Counted from the stretch's first letter, positions 1-7,929 are shown. The stretch is 8,489 bases of DNA from CAZBUK01 sp964495085 (GCA_964495085.1 CAZBUK010000127.1:1-8489), one strand, 5' to 3'. A program made the numbers and translations. Notes: generated by a model from the sequence alone, not told the origin.

Positions 1-705
1 GATATACGTCGAGAGCAGACCATCTTTGTCCTCGGTGAAGTGGAGTATACGGGGGCATATCCGATTAGAAAATCGCAAACGCGGTTGACCGAGGTGATCG
101 AACGGGCCGGAGGGTTTACCCTCAATGCGGCTCCGAGGGAATTGAAGATCTTCCGCGGCGACCTGAACCGCGATATAGATCCGTATGCCGGGTATCAAGA
201 TTTTCGCCGATTGATGGAGATGCGACTGAGTCGCATGAATATGGAAGAAAGGCAATATTTTAACTTTGAAGCGGCAATACGCCAGTATACCGTTTCTATC
301 GATCTCAACCGGCTCTTCGTCGAGGGAGATAAAGATGCCGATGTTCTGCTGCAGGACGGAGATATAATCATTGTTCCGGAGAAAACCAGTCAGGTGTATG
401 TTTTCGGACAGGTTATCAATCCCGGATACCTCGAACACGTTCCCGGAACTGATGTCCGGGGATACATTTCCTCGGCAGGCGGGTTATCCGAAGCCGCACA
501 GCAAAAGGGAATACGCATCATCAAAGCAGGCTCCCTTGCATGGTATAAACCGGGGCAGACTGACATCGAAGCCGGCGATGCGATCTGGGTGCCGCGCGTA
601 AAAGATCGCGAAAGCGGATATTACTGGGCTATTGCACGGGATATGCTGCAGATTACCGCCGGTCTTTTAACCCTTTACTTTTTGATCGATAAGATTAATG
701 AATAA
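1..705 (+). CDS. SLBB-domain polysaccharide export protein, 5'-truncated by window edge
   Basis: This is the C-terminal 234 residues of a Wza-like export protein; frame 1 is open from the first base, so the true start lies to the left. Two SLBB-type units are visible. The first, about residues 9-55, opens with FVLGEVEYTGAYP and continues through the 'EVIERAGGF' stretch. The second, about 132-178, opens with VYVFGQVINPGY and contains 'YISSAGGLSEAA'. Each unit is followed by a typical short strand motif, 'DGDIIIVP' before the second and 'GDAIWVPRV' after it. A hydrophobic segment near residues 212-230 ends the protein, which suggests a C-terminal membrane helix. Known family members form or gate the outer-membrane/periplasmic channel for capsule or exopolysaccharide. 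The Wzz-type gene follows after 32 nt, the usual partner. A GTG at position 40 lies inside the first SLBB unit and is not the start. The family call is secure; the polymer exported is unknown. Confidence 0.9.
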   Translation, partial: DIRREQTIFVLGEVEYTGAYPIRKSQTRLTEVIERAGGFTLNAAPRELKIFRGDLNRDIDPYAGYQDFRRLMEMRLSRMNMEERQYFNFEAAIRQYTVSIDLNRLFVEGDKDADVLLQDGDIIIVPEKTSQVYVFGQVINPGYLEHVPGTDVRGYISSAGGLSEAAQQKGIRIIKAGSLAWYKPGQTDIEAGDAIWVPRVKDRESGYYWAIARDMLQITAGLLTLYFLIDKINE

Positions 706-737
706 TTTTATTCAATCATAGAGATAATGTATTCGAT

Positions 738-1916
738 ATGCAACAATCAATAAATTCTTCGTCGGGTAAAGGAGACGGATCGAAACCCGGCTTATTCGAC
801 TATCTTCTGATTCTTGCGTCGTGGCGTATATTTATCGTCATGAATGTTCTCGTTGTAACCGTAATCGCAATTGTAGTCAGTTTTCTGCTCCCGAAATGGT
901 ATGCATCTTCGGCGACTATTCTTCCCCCTAAAAAACAGGATATGTTGAGCATGTTGGGGATGTCTTCGACCTCTATTGCCAGGCAATTGACGCCCTTACG
1001 GGCTTTGGGAAGTCTTGCCGGACAACCTGAATTATACAACTATCTGGCGATACTCAACAGCAGGAATATGTATGAGGGTATAATATCCGAATTTGACTTA
1101 TTTGAAGTCTATGAAATTCAAACCGGGTATATGTCGGATGCGATAGGTGCTATCAAGAAGAATATTACCACGAAGGTCAACGAAGAAGGGACGTTGACAA
1201 TCGTCGTTGAGGATAAAGAAGCCTGGAGAGCCGCTGCGATGGCGAGATACATCGTCGCCAAATTAGATAGTTTGAATAGACGCATGAGCGTTCAGGAAGC
1301 CACCGAAAACCGGATGTTTATCGAACGAAGAGTCCGCGAAAATATCGCGGCTCTCCGGGAAGCAGAGGAGAAACTAAAAGAGTATCAGCAGGAACACGGT
1401 ATTCTCGCCCTGCCCGAACAATCGGAAGGTTCGATCTCTGCCGTCGGCCAGCTCTATGCGGCCCGTGAGGTAGCATCTATAGAGGTAGCTCTGATGAGAA
1501 GATCATTGAGTTCCGACAACCCGCTCTTACAGACCGCGGTGAGTCAGCTCGAGGAATTAAATAAGAAGATCGCCGAATTTCCTGAACTTGGCGTCGGAAT
1601 ACTTCGATTGTATCGGGAATTCAGCGTTCAGCAGAAGCTATACGAAGTTATCGTCCCGATCCTTGAACAGGCCCGTCTCGAAGAGCAGCGCGATACTCCC
1701 ACTCTGTTGATACTCGATAATCCGGCAGAGGCGGATCGACCGCATAAACCGAAAAAGAAAATAATAGTTATCGTATTCTTTGTGATATCGTTGTTGACTA
1801 GTATTTTCATTGCCCTCATTGCTGAGCGGATCCATCGCCTGGAGCGCGAAGACATTGAAGAATACAATAAGTTACGTCTCGCGCTGCAAACGCTCACGAG
1901 ACGAAAATCCAAATAA
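738..1916 (+). CDS. Wzz/GNVR-type chain-length determinant (polysaccharide co-polymerase)
   Basis: This inner-membrane protein probably sets polymer length and links polymerisation to export. The 392 residues show the classic layout. A short cytoplasmic N-terminus is followed by a first membrane helix at about 30-52, then 'WYASSATILPPK' at the start of the periplasmic domain. A charged, coiled-coil-prone stretch spans about 186-220. A GNVR-like segment runs about 290-340, with 'LYREFSVQQKLYEVI' and the proline-rich 'NPAEADRPHKPKKK'. The second helix is at about 341-363, with a roughly 30-residue charged cytoplasmic tail. There is no Walker A or tyrosine-rich tail, so it lacks a fused BY-kinase and resembles Wzz rather than Wzc. 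It lies between the SLBB export gene and the first glycosyltransferase gene. The ATG is preceded only by a weak purine stretch (about 720-725). The fold is clear; O-antigen versus exopolysaccharide is not decidable here. Confidence 0.9.
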   Translation: MQQSINSSSGKGDGSKPGLFDYLLILASWRIFIVMNVLVVTVIAIVVSFLLPKWYASSATILPPKKQDMLSMLGMSSTSIARQLTPLRALGSLAGQPELYNYLAILNSRNMYEGIISEFDLFEVYEIQTGYMSDAIGAIKKNITTKVNEEGTLTIVVEDKEAWRAAAMARYIVAKLDSLNRRMSVQEATENRMFIERRVRENIAALREAEEKLKEYQQEHGILALPEQSEGSISAVGQLYAAREVASIEVALMRRSLSSDNPLLQTAVSQLEELNKKIAEFPELGVGILRLYREFSVQQKLYEVIVPILEQARLEEQRDTPTLLILDNPAEADRPHKPKKKIIVIVFFVISLLTSIFIALIAERIHRLEREDIEEYNKLRLALQTLTRRKSK

Positions 1917-1946
1917 CACCATCGTCTCCCGATATATCGCAATTCT

Positions 1947-3017
1947 ATGGCGTCAATTAAACTCAAGATATTATATGTTGCGCTTAGGTACGATTACGGC
2001 ATTGAGGAAAGAGGGTATAGTTACGAACATATAAACTTCTACGATACGCTCACCAACCTCCCGGATATAGAATTGGTTTATTTTCCGTTCGACGTACACT
2101 TACGGAATCTCGGACGGTCCGGAATGAATGATTTGCTCTTGAAATCGATTGCCGAACATGAGCCCACCCTTTGTTTCTTCGTATTATTTACAGATGAGAT
2201 AAAGATCGACACCTTGGATCGGATTAAAGCCGGAGGGACGTGTCAAACGCTCAACTGGTTCTGCGATGATCATTGGAGGTTCGACGGATTTTCAAAATAT
2301 TATGCCCCCCATCTGGATTGGGTGCTCACGACGGATCGTTATGCGGTCGATAAATACAAAGCACTGGGAATTACCAATGTAATACCGACCCAATGGGGAT
2401 ATAATCATTTTCGATATTCACCTCAGATATCGACCGAGAAGTACGGGGTCAGCTTTGTCGGTAAGGCGCATTCTTCGCGTAAGAAGACAATCAGTCGCCT
2501 TAACGACGCCGGCATCACGGTAACATGTTGGGGACAAAACTGGGAATCAGGTCGGATCTCTTTTCAGAAGATGATGGAAGTGTATACAAACAGCGAGATC
2601 AACCTGAATTTTACCGAATCATCCATGAGTCCCGGCTTGATCCCCTTTCTGAAAGTATTTCTAACCAGGCGGGCAAACAGTACCTATCGGATCAATTCCT
2701 TTCGTGAATTGAAAGCTCATCTCAATGTATTACGCAGCGGTGCACGGCCTCAAATAAAAGGGCGCAATTTTGAAATTCCGGGCACAGGTGGTTTTTTAAT
2801 GACCGAATACGCCGAGGGCCTCGAAGAGTACTTCATTCCGGAAAAGGAAATCTCCGTGTTTTACGATGGTGATGATTTGATAGATAAGGTACGGTATTAT
2901 TCCTCTCATGCTTCGGAACGGGAATCAGTCAGACAGGCAGGTCATTCCCGGGCACAGCGAGACCATACATTCGCGCAAAGGTTCTCTGATATTTTTAAAA
3001 CCATCGGATTGATATAA
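1947..3017 (+). CDS. CgeB-like glycosyltransferase (GT-B fold)
   Basis: This is a probable cytoplasmic glycosyltransferase adding a sugar to the lipid-linked repeat unit. The 356-residue protein begins with a strand typical of GT-B enzymes (KLKILYVALRYDYG). Its middle carries 'LNWFCDDHWRFDGFSKYYAP' (about 102-121), 'DWVLTTDRYAVDKY' and 'IPTQWGYNHFRY', a pattern I recognise from CgeB/DUF3880-type glycosyltransferases. The C-terminal part matches the Glyco_trans_1_2 style: 'GRNFEIPGTGGFLMTEYAEGL' (about 272-292), then 'EISVFYDGDDLIDKVRYY' and a terminal helix with 'RDHTFAQRF'. Within it, the glycine-rich and 'EYAEGLEEYF' residues sit where GT-B enzymes bind the nucleotide sugar. It starts 30 nt after the Wzz-type gene and ends 5 nt before the next glycosyltransferase. 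No strong ribosome binding site is visible. Donor and acceptor cannot be inferred, and the family call rests on recalled motifs. Confidence 0.82.
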   Translation: MASIKLKILYVALRYDYGIEERGYSYEHINFYDTLTNLPDIELVYFPFDVHLRNLGRSGMNDLLLKSIAEHEPTLCFFVLFTDEIKIDTLDRIKAGGTCQTLNWFCDDHWRFDGFSKYYAPHLDWVLTTDRYAVDKYKALGITNVIPTQWGYNHFRYSPQISTEKYGVSFVGKAHSSRKKTISRLNDAGITVTCWGQNWESGRISFQKMMEVYTNSEINLNFTESSMSPGLIPFLKVFLTRRANSTYRINSFRELKAHLNVLRSGARPQIKGRNFEIPGTGGFLMTEYAEGLEEYFIPEKEISVFYDGDDLIDKVRYYSSHASERESVRQAGHSRAQRDHTFAQRFSDIFKTIGLI

Positions 3018-3022
3018 TCGAA

Positions 3023-4165
3023 ATGAATATTTTGCACACCGTCGAGTATTACGAACCGCATAAAGGAGGAGCGGAAGAAGTCATTAAACAGTTGTCGGAG
3101 AGGCTTGTTAAAAAGAGACACCGGGTAACCATCGCAACCTCGTATCATCCCTTGAGGAAATCCGACGAGATCAACGGAGTTAAAATTAAACAATTCAAGA
3201 TGAGCGGGAATCAGGTCAAAGGAATACGCGGAGATCGGGAGAATTACCGGTCGTTGCTCACAGATCCAGCGTTCGATATCGTTTTCAATTACGCTGCGCA
3301 AACGTGGACAACCGATGAAATGTTTGCGATTCTGGATAGCGTGCCTGCCCGGAAAGTGCTTGCACCCCTCGGTTATTCCAGATTGCACCATCCGAGATAT
3401 AACCAATATTTTAATAAATTACCGGATTATCTGCGCAATTATGACACTCTGGTGTATACGTCACCTGATTATCAGGATAAGCACTTCGGAGACAGACACG
3501 GCCTCGAGCATAAATCCATAGTTATTCCGAACGGTGCATCGGAACAGGAATTCGAAAAAGGCGACCTCAGTTTTAAGGAGAGATTCAATATATCATCGAA
3601 ATATCTGTTCATATCCGTCTCGAATCATTATTTCGCAAAAGGCCATAAGACGGTCATTGATGCGTTTCGTGCCGCGAATCCCGACAATACAGCCCTGGTG
3701 ATTATCGGAGAACGTCCGAATCGGCACGGGTGGTACAGCTGTTTTCCGTATTGCTATGGAATGAGCATCCTGAATAATAATATTAAGGTGTTCCGGGGAC
3801 TGCCCAGAGAGATGGTCGTGGCCGCATATAGGGAGGCAGACTTATTCTTATTCGGATCCCGGGTCGAGTGCGCTCCGTTGGTCATGTACGAATCGTTCGC
3901 ATCTATGACTCCGTTTATTACGACCGATGTCGGGAATGTGAAGGACCACAAGGAAGTCATCCGGATCGTGACATCTGTTCATGAAATGAGCCGGGAAATA
4001 GTGAACTTCCGTCGTAATCCGGATGCCTATCGCGATATGGCGCAATCAGCGTATGATCTGTATAAAAAGAACCATACGTGGGATGTTCTGACAGATCGTT
4101 ATGAAAATGTATATCGGAATCTTCTCCTGACGAGCGGGAGACTCGAACCGAAATCTCTCGATTGA
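3023..4165 (+). CDS. Glycosyltransferase family 4 (GT4)
   Basis: This is a retaining GT-B glycosyltransferase, probably assembling the repeat unit at the cytoplasmic face of the inner membrane. The 380 residues start with 'MNILHTVEYYEPHKGGAEEV', the usual GT4 acceptor-domain opening with the Gly-Gly loop at 15-16. 'SIVIPNGAS' (165-173) marks the interdomain region. The donor domain carries 'HYFAKGHKTVIDAF' (202-215) and 'ALVIIGE' (224-230). It also has 'YREADLFLFGSRVECAPLVM' (269-288), containing an E-x7-E pair at E282 and E290, the GT4 donor-binding signature. 'ITTDVGN' (299-305) closes the motif. An unusual Cys-containing insert, 'GWYSCFPYCYGMS' (236-248), lies in the donor domain. The start is 5 nt after the previous stop, so the two glycosyltransferase genes are probably co-translated. 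The sugar added is unknown. Confidence 0.92.
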   Translation: MNILHTVEYYEPHKGGAEEVIKQLSERLVKKRHRVTIATSYHPLRKSDEINGVKIKQFKMSGNQVKGIRGDRENYRSLLTDPAFDIVFNYAAQTWTTDEMFAILDSVPARKVLAPLGYSRLHHPRYNQYFNKLPDYLRNYDTLVYTSPDYQDKHFGDRHGLEHKSIVIPNGASEQEFEKGDLSFKERFNISSKYLFISVSNHYFAKGHKTVIDAFRAANPDNTALVIIGERPNRHGWYSCFPYCYGMSILNNNIKVFRGLPREMVVAAYREADLFLFGSRVECAPLVMYESFASMTPFITTDVGNVKDHKEVIRIVTSVHEMSREIVNFRRNPDAYRDMAQSAYDLYKKNHTWDVLTDRYENVYRNLLLTSGRLEPKSLD

Positions 4166-4176
4166 ATATTTCTCTG

Positions 4177-5649
4177 ATGATCAAAACACACCTGACAAAC
4201 AGTCTCGTATTTTCATCCTCGCGATATTTCCTGGTCGGATTGAGCGCGATCAGAAATATCGTCGTCGCCCGCTACCTCGGGCCGGAGGAGTATGGATTGT
4301 GGATTATAGTGCTCCTTGTTCTGAGCTATGGCGATCAGATCCATCTGGGCTTACGCCATGCAGGCGACAGGGAAATTCCATTCTTCCGCGGCCAGGGTAA
4401 AACGGCAGAAGGTCAGCGTGTCATTGAAACCCTGTACTCGGCTATTCTTATTCTTTCGATAGCATCGGTAATTATATTATTGACCTACACCCTCGTTGCA
4501 GGCACTATGAATCCGCTGCTCAGAACGGGTATCCAGATCGCCAGCATCATCGTGGTTTCAGACCAGATAAATAAATTTTATCTCATGGTGATTCGCGCAC
4601 GCAAGGAGTTTATATTGTCCAGCAAGGTTGAGACAATATTTGAACTCGTGCGCACTGTTTTAGTCTGCATTCTCGTCATCCGGATCGGCTACTACGGTAT
4701 TATCTTTGCATTTGTTTTCGCCAGCATAATGAATGTATTTTACTTTATTTTCAGGTACGATCGCACGATTGTACCGAAATTCGATTATGCGCTTTTACGC
4801 CGGGAGTTGAGTATCGGAATCCCGCTTTTTTTCAGCGGATTACTCTATTTGCTGACGATCAGTCTGGATAGGGTGATCGGTGCATCGATATTGAGCAAAG
4901 AAGATCTCGGTATCTATGGATTCGCCGCGCTAACCGCCCTGTTGCCGGTCACTTCATCCCAGGCGATTGGATTGGTGTTTTACCCTGAAATGAGCGAGAA
5001 GATTGGTGAGACATCGGAGACGTCATCGATCTTTCCATATTTCGCCAAGGTAACTCTCTCGGTAGCTTATGTAGCCCCCCTTCTCGTCGCGAGTATAGTC
5101 GGCATTTCCGAATTATTGATCATTACGATATTGCCGGCGTTCGGCGAATCGGTGCGTCTCATATATCTGCTTGCGAACGGGATTTTCTTCCTTACCATCG
5201 CGCCGATTCCGCTCCTGGTTCTGATGGCATCGGGTCGGCCGAAGTATTTTTTGCGTGCGCAGATGCTGAGTATATTGCTCACTGGCTGCATCTATATAAG
5301 CGTTGTGTTTATATTTCCGGGAACCGGCTATTTAGCAATGGCAGCTGCGTTGTCATACAGCAGTTATACGTTCATTCTGATTCTTTCATCCACTATTCTC
5401 TTTCGGATAAAATTGTCCGATGCTGTCGCAGACGTGGCAAGGATATTTTTTCCCTGCGTCTACGGCGCGCTGTTAATCACGGCTCTATATCATCTAAATC
5501 AGGCATACCTGCACGTCATATACGTGCAGCCTGAATATCAGGCATTGATCAGGTTGGCCCTCTTTATGCTGCTCTATACACCGCTCTTACTGCTCATGAT
5601 AAAGAGGATCGGAATTCTTGAAAAGCTTAATATACTGAAGCGGAACTAA
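4177..5649 (+). CDS. Wzx-like polysaccharide flippase (MATE/MVF fold)
   Basis: This integral membrane protein probably flips the undecaprenyl-linked repeat unit from cytoplasm to periplasm. From the ATG at 4177 it has 490 residues and about 14 hydrophobic segments, spread from about 11-33 to 457-476. That count and length are normal for oligosaccharide flippases. The N-terminal 'VVARYLGPEEYGLW' (29-42) is the hallmark of this family, and 'RYDRTIVPKFDYALLRREL' before helix 7 is also typical. An in-frame TTG at 4162 would overlap the upstream stop by 4 nt and add five residues. I prefer the ATG because the extra residues add nothing recognisable, but neither site has a convincing ribosome binding site. 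The 3' end overlaps the next gene by one base (TAATG). Wzx proteins diverge greatly in sequence, so the substrate cannot be predicted. Confidence 0.9.
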   Translation: MIKTHLTNSLVFSSSRYFLVGLSAIRNIVVARYLGPEEYGLWIIVLLVLSYGDQIHLGLRHAGDREIPFFRGQGKTAEGQRVIETLYSAILILSIASVIILLTYTLVAGTMNPLLRTGIQIASIIVVSDQINKFYLMVIRARKEFILSSKVETIFELVRTVLVCILVIRIGYYGIIFAFVFASIMNVFYFIFRYDRTIVPKFDYALLRRELSIGIPLFFSGLLYLLTISLDRVIGASILSKEDLGIYGFAALTALLPVTSSQAIGLVFYPEMSEKIGETSETSSIFPYFAKVTLSVAYVAPLLVASIVGISELLIITILPAFGESVRLIYLLANGIFFLTIAPIPLLVLMASGRPKYFLRAQMLSILLTGCIYISVVFIFPGTGYLAMAAALSYSSYTFILILSSTILFRIKLSDAVADVARIFFPCVYGALLITALYHLNQAYLHVIYVQPEYQALIRLALFMLLYTPLLLLMIKRIGILEKLNILKRN

Positions 5650-7094
5650 TGACACAGACGAAAATTGCTCATTCGGCGGGTGTGGATATATCGGGCCCTT
5701 TACCGGTGCACTATCTGATTCAAGGTGTTATTGCGATTTTACTCATCGTCCTATTGACGATTACACAGGATGTTTTATATTCGATCCTTATGTTCGCCGG
5801 TATGGTTGTGCTATCGTTAACCATGTTGCCGATAGCTCGATTGATATTTCTGGTGGCACTCCTACCGTTTGCGCATGCCGGTATTGGGTTGGATTTTCTT
5901 CCGGGCTTTGGGATCTATAACATATATGCCTTTCTTGTCATTCTGGTTTTTCTGTTTTCGCTTCCTCTGCGATTGCCTTCACCCCGATTCAGAGAACCGG
6001 TCCTGCAATTTGCGCTCATTATGATGTGCGGATTTATCCCAAGTATCCTGACGAGCGTGGATCTCGCCGAGAGCGTTAAAGCATTCGTGAATCTCTCCTC
6101 GAACATCCTGATTGCTTACGCCGTTTACATGATCCTTATCGAAAGCGATAATATCGGCTATATAAAATTATTGTCGATAGTATATATCGTGGTCGCGCTC
6201 TCTGCGAGTATATACGGAATTTACCAGACGCTTACGTCCGCATCGATCTTTGCATTGTTTACGGGGCGGGCATATTTCCGTCTGTTCGGTGATGCGAATT
6301 ATTTTGCATCATATATTCTTATTGCCATACCGCTCGCGATGGGTTATCTATTCCGGGATTCACGGTTCATCGAAAAAGCGGCATACGCTGTCGTCATGTT
6401 TCTTCTGACCACCGCAATTATCGCAAGTGTTTCACGATCAGCTCTGTTAACCCTGATAATCATTATTCTCCTGTTTATGTTGTTTTTATTTAGGTATCAG
6501 CAGGGGACCAGGAAGATCGTAAGCGTCGGCGTTATACTTATCTTTATGGGAATCACCGGAGTACTTCTGTTTACGGATATCGGATCAAAAGTAATCGATT
6601 TGTTTACACTCTCCCAACGACTTGAAACCGTTGTCGGAGGCAGGGATGCATCCTTCGGTCAGAGGTGGACGATTCTCGGTATAGGATGGGATATGGCGCG
6701 TACAAATCCGGTCGTCGGGACTGGATTCGGAGCGTTTGAAAAAACATTCAGTGCATATCAGGGTGCACTCTTAACCACCGGATTGGAACGGTCGACGCAC
6801 AATACCCTGCTCAGAATCTTTGCCGAAACGGGAATTATCGGATTAGCAGGTGGTCTATTATTTATCGGTTCACTTATATATAGAATCGGACGTATGACTG
6901 TACGTTGTAAATCATATAACGATAAAATCCTGATATTCTCATTCTTTGCAGGATTAATATCATTCTTGGTCATGTGTTTGACCCTCGATATGTTGTTTGA
7001 ACCTCATTTTTGGGTGATAACGGGAATAACATTGGCATTGGTATACTATCTGGAGAAAAAAATGAATGCCGGGACAAATCAGGTAACGGGATGA
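5649..7094 (+). CDS. O-antigen ligase/polymerase family protein (Wzy or WaaL type)
   Basis: This 481-residue multi-pass membrane protein has about 11-12 hydrophobic segments and a large periplasmic loop near residues 309-395, as in the Wzy_C/O-antigen ligase family. Recognisable landmarks are 'ASVSRSALLTL' (259-269), 'GQRW' with R339, 'NPVVGTGFGAF' (353-363), and 'STHNTLLRIFAETGIIGL' (382-399) with H384. In WaaL/Wzy enzymes, conserved Arg and His residues in this loop are implicated in transferring the undecaprenyl-linked glycan. Next to a flippase and a Wzz-type protein, polymerase (Wzy) is the more natural reading. Sequence alone does not separate polymerase from ligase, so no symbol is given. 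The ATG shares a base with the flippase stop (TAATG) and the 3' end overlaps the methyltransferase by 4 nt (ATGA), which suggests translational coupling on both sides. Confidence 0.9.
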   Translation: MTQTKIAHSAGVDISGPLPVHYLIQGVIAILLIVLLTITQDVLYSILMFAGMVVLSLTMLPIARLIFLVALLPFAHAGIGLDFLPGFGIYNIYAFLVILVFLFSLPLRLPSPRFREPVLQFALIMMCGFIPSILTSVDLAESVKAFVNLSSNILIAYAVYMILIESDNIGYIKLLSIVYIVVALSASIYGIYQTLTSASIFALFTGRAYFRLFGDANYFASYILIAIPLAMGYLFRDSRFIEKAAYAVVMFLLTTAIIASVSRSALLTLIIIILLFMLFLFRYQQGTRKIVSVGVILIFMGITGVLLFTDIGSKVIDLFTLSQRLETVVGGRDASFGQRWTILGIGWDMARTNPVVGTGFGAFEKTFSAYQGALLTTGLERSTHNTLLRIFAETGIIGLAGGLLFIGSLIYRIGRMTVRCKSYNDKILIFSFFAGLISFLVMCLTLDMLFEPHFWVITGITLALVYYLEKKMNAGTNQVTG

Positions 7095-7786
7095 ATCTCA
7101 TTAAAAAGATTTCGAGCCATCTGCGGAATAATCCCCTCGTGAATAATAATTGTACCGAATTCGAGGTCGATAATTATATACTATCGAAGTATATCGTAAA
7201 TCACCTCATTCCGATCGTGGATTTACATCCGTTTCCAATTAATGAACTCCATCTGATGACGGCATCTGTGTGCAGAATCAGGCCTACGCACATTTTCGAA
7301 TGGGGAACGCATATCGGAAAATCCGCGCGAATATTTTACGAGACGGTACGCTATTTTAATATCGAAACGGAAATTCATTCGGTTGATTTACCGCCACATG
7401 AAAAACACAAGGAACACCCCGGAAAAAAACGGGGCTCTTTAGTTCAGAACCTGAAAAACGTGCATTTGCATCTCGGCGATGGACTGAATGTAAGTATATC
7501 TCTGTACCGGTCGTTACCCTCCGATACGATTCCGCTTTTTTACGTGGACGGCGACCATAGCTATAGTTCTGTGAAACGCGAACTTGGAACAATCGCAGAG
7601 GAGGCGACCAATGCAAGCATCCTCCTCCATGATACATTTTATCAGTCGCCAGAATCAAAGTATAATATCGGCCCGCATCAGGCGATACAGGAGGTGCTAG
7701 CAGATTTTACCGGGAGATATGCCGTGATCCAATGCGCTACCGGATTACCCGGTATGACCCTCTTATACAGACGGTTACCGGAATGA
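7091..7786 (+). CDS. Class I SAM-dependent methyltransferase (CmcI/Methyltransf_24 type)
   Basis: This is a probable cytoplasmic methyltransferase acting on a sugar of the polymer. The 231 residues have a Rossmann-type layout. 'HIFEWGTHIGKSARIF' (67-82) is the SAM-binding glycine motif, 'IHSVDLP' (95-101) ends in the acidic residue expected after strand 2, and 'HLHLGDG' (125-131) follows. 'LFYVDGDHSYSSVKREL' (149-165) and 'ILLHDTF' (177-183) are typical of the CmcI-like and Methyltransf_24 groups, whose 'DGDH' and 'HD' residues can bind a metal ion. The ATG at 7091 overlaps the upstream stop by 4 nt (ATGA). An in-frame ATG at 7010 lies deep in the upstream gene and would add 27 residues unlike the family, so it was not used. 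This is the last gene of the operon. The family is clear, but O-methylation of a sugar is inferred only from position. Confidence 0.85.
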   Translation: MNLIKKISSHLRNNPLVNNNCTEFEVDNYILSKYIVNHLIPIVDLHPFPINELHLMTASVCRIRPTHIFEWGTHIGKSARIFYETVRYFNIETEIHSVDLPPHEKHKEHPGKKRGSLVQNLKNVHLHLGDGLNVSISLYRSLPSDTIPLFYVDGDHSYSSVKRELGTIAEEATNASILLHDTFYQSPESKYNIGPHQAIQEVLADFTGRYAVIQCATGLPGMTLLYRRLPE

Positions 7787-7901
7787 TTGATCGCAATTTG
7801 GTATTCCGCAATACGATTATTAGATCCTGTCACTGCTGTCCAAGATAAATCAGATTGAGTATAGAATTATTGGTATGTAGCTCATATTGGACAAGTATTG
7901 C
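7787..7901. other. Non-coding gap between methyltransferase gene and transposase remnant
   Basis: This 115-nt AT-rich stretch has no plausible gene. A small hairpin, GTATT-CCGC-AATAC, lies at 7801-7814 but has no run of T after it, so it is not a convincing intrinsic terminator for the operon. The stretch holds a copy of TGCTGTCCAA at 7834-7843 and its reverse complement core TTGGACA at 7887-7893. I read the part from about 7831 onward as the probable 3' untranslated end of the insertion sequence. The part before it would be host flank left at the integration site. Confidence 0.5.
7831..7846 (-). repeat. Candidate terminal inverted repeat of the IS4-type element
   Basis: The sequence CACTGCTGTCCAAGAT lies 55 bp beyond the transposase stop codon, about where the end of a short insertion sequence is expected. 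Its core TGCTGTCCAA recurs at 7930-7939, inside the coding end, and nine of its bases recur at 8128-8136. Such subterminal copies can occur as transposase-binding sites, but that is inference. The matching left end is outside the window, so the boundary and any target-site duplication cannot be verified. Confidence is low. Confidence 0.3.
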
Positions 7902-7929
7902 TCACATTTTATAACCAGGGTTCATCGTA

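Noticed and set aside
40..42. GTG codon as the start of the first gene
   Set aside because: The frame is open from base 1 and the residues before it (EQTIFVLGE) are the beginning of the first SLBB unit, so the gene is cut by the window edge and starts further left.
1329..1354. Imperfect hairpin AGAGTCCGCG / CGCGGCTCT in the Wzz-type gene
   Set aside because: It is inside a conserved coding region, has a bulge, and is no stronger than expected by chance.
1930..1939. Palindrome CGATATATCG just before the first glycosyltransferase as a possible operator
   Set aside because: Short AT-rich palindromes of 10 bp are common by chance, and no promoter elements accompany it.
2942..3406. 154-codon open frame on the minus strand across the junction of the two glycosyltransferase genes
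   Set aside because: It is antisense to two well-supported genes and shows no recognisable domain.
7010..7090. 27-residue N-terminal extension of the methyltransferase from the ATG at 7010
   Set aside because: It lies entirely inside the upstream gene, adds a sequence unlike the family, and the ATG at 7091 has a typical ATGA overlap.
7417..7434. CCCCG/CGGGG hairpin with an A-rich loop followed by CTCTTT, as a possible terminator
   Set aside because: It lies in the middle of the intact methyltransferase gene, the stem is only 5 bp and the T-run is too short.
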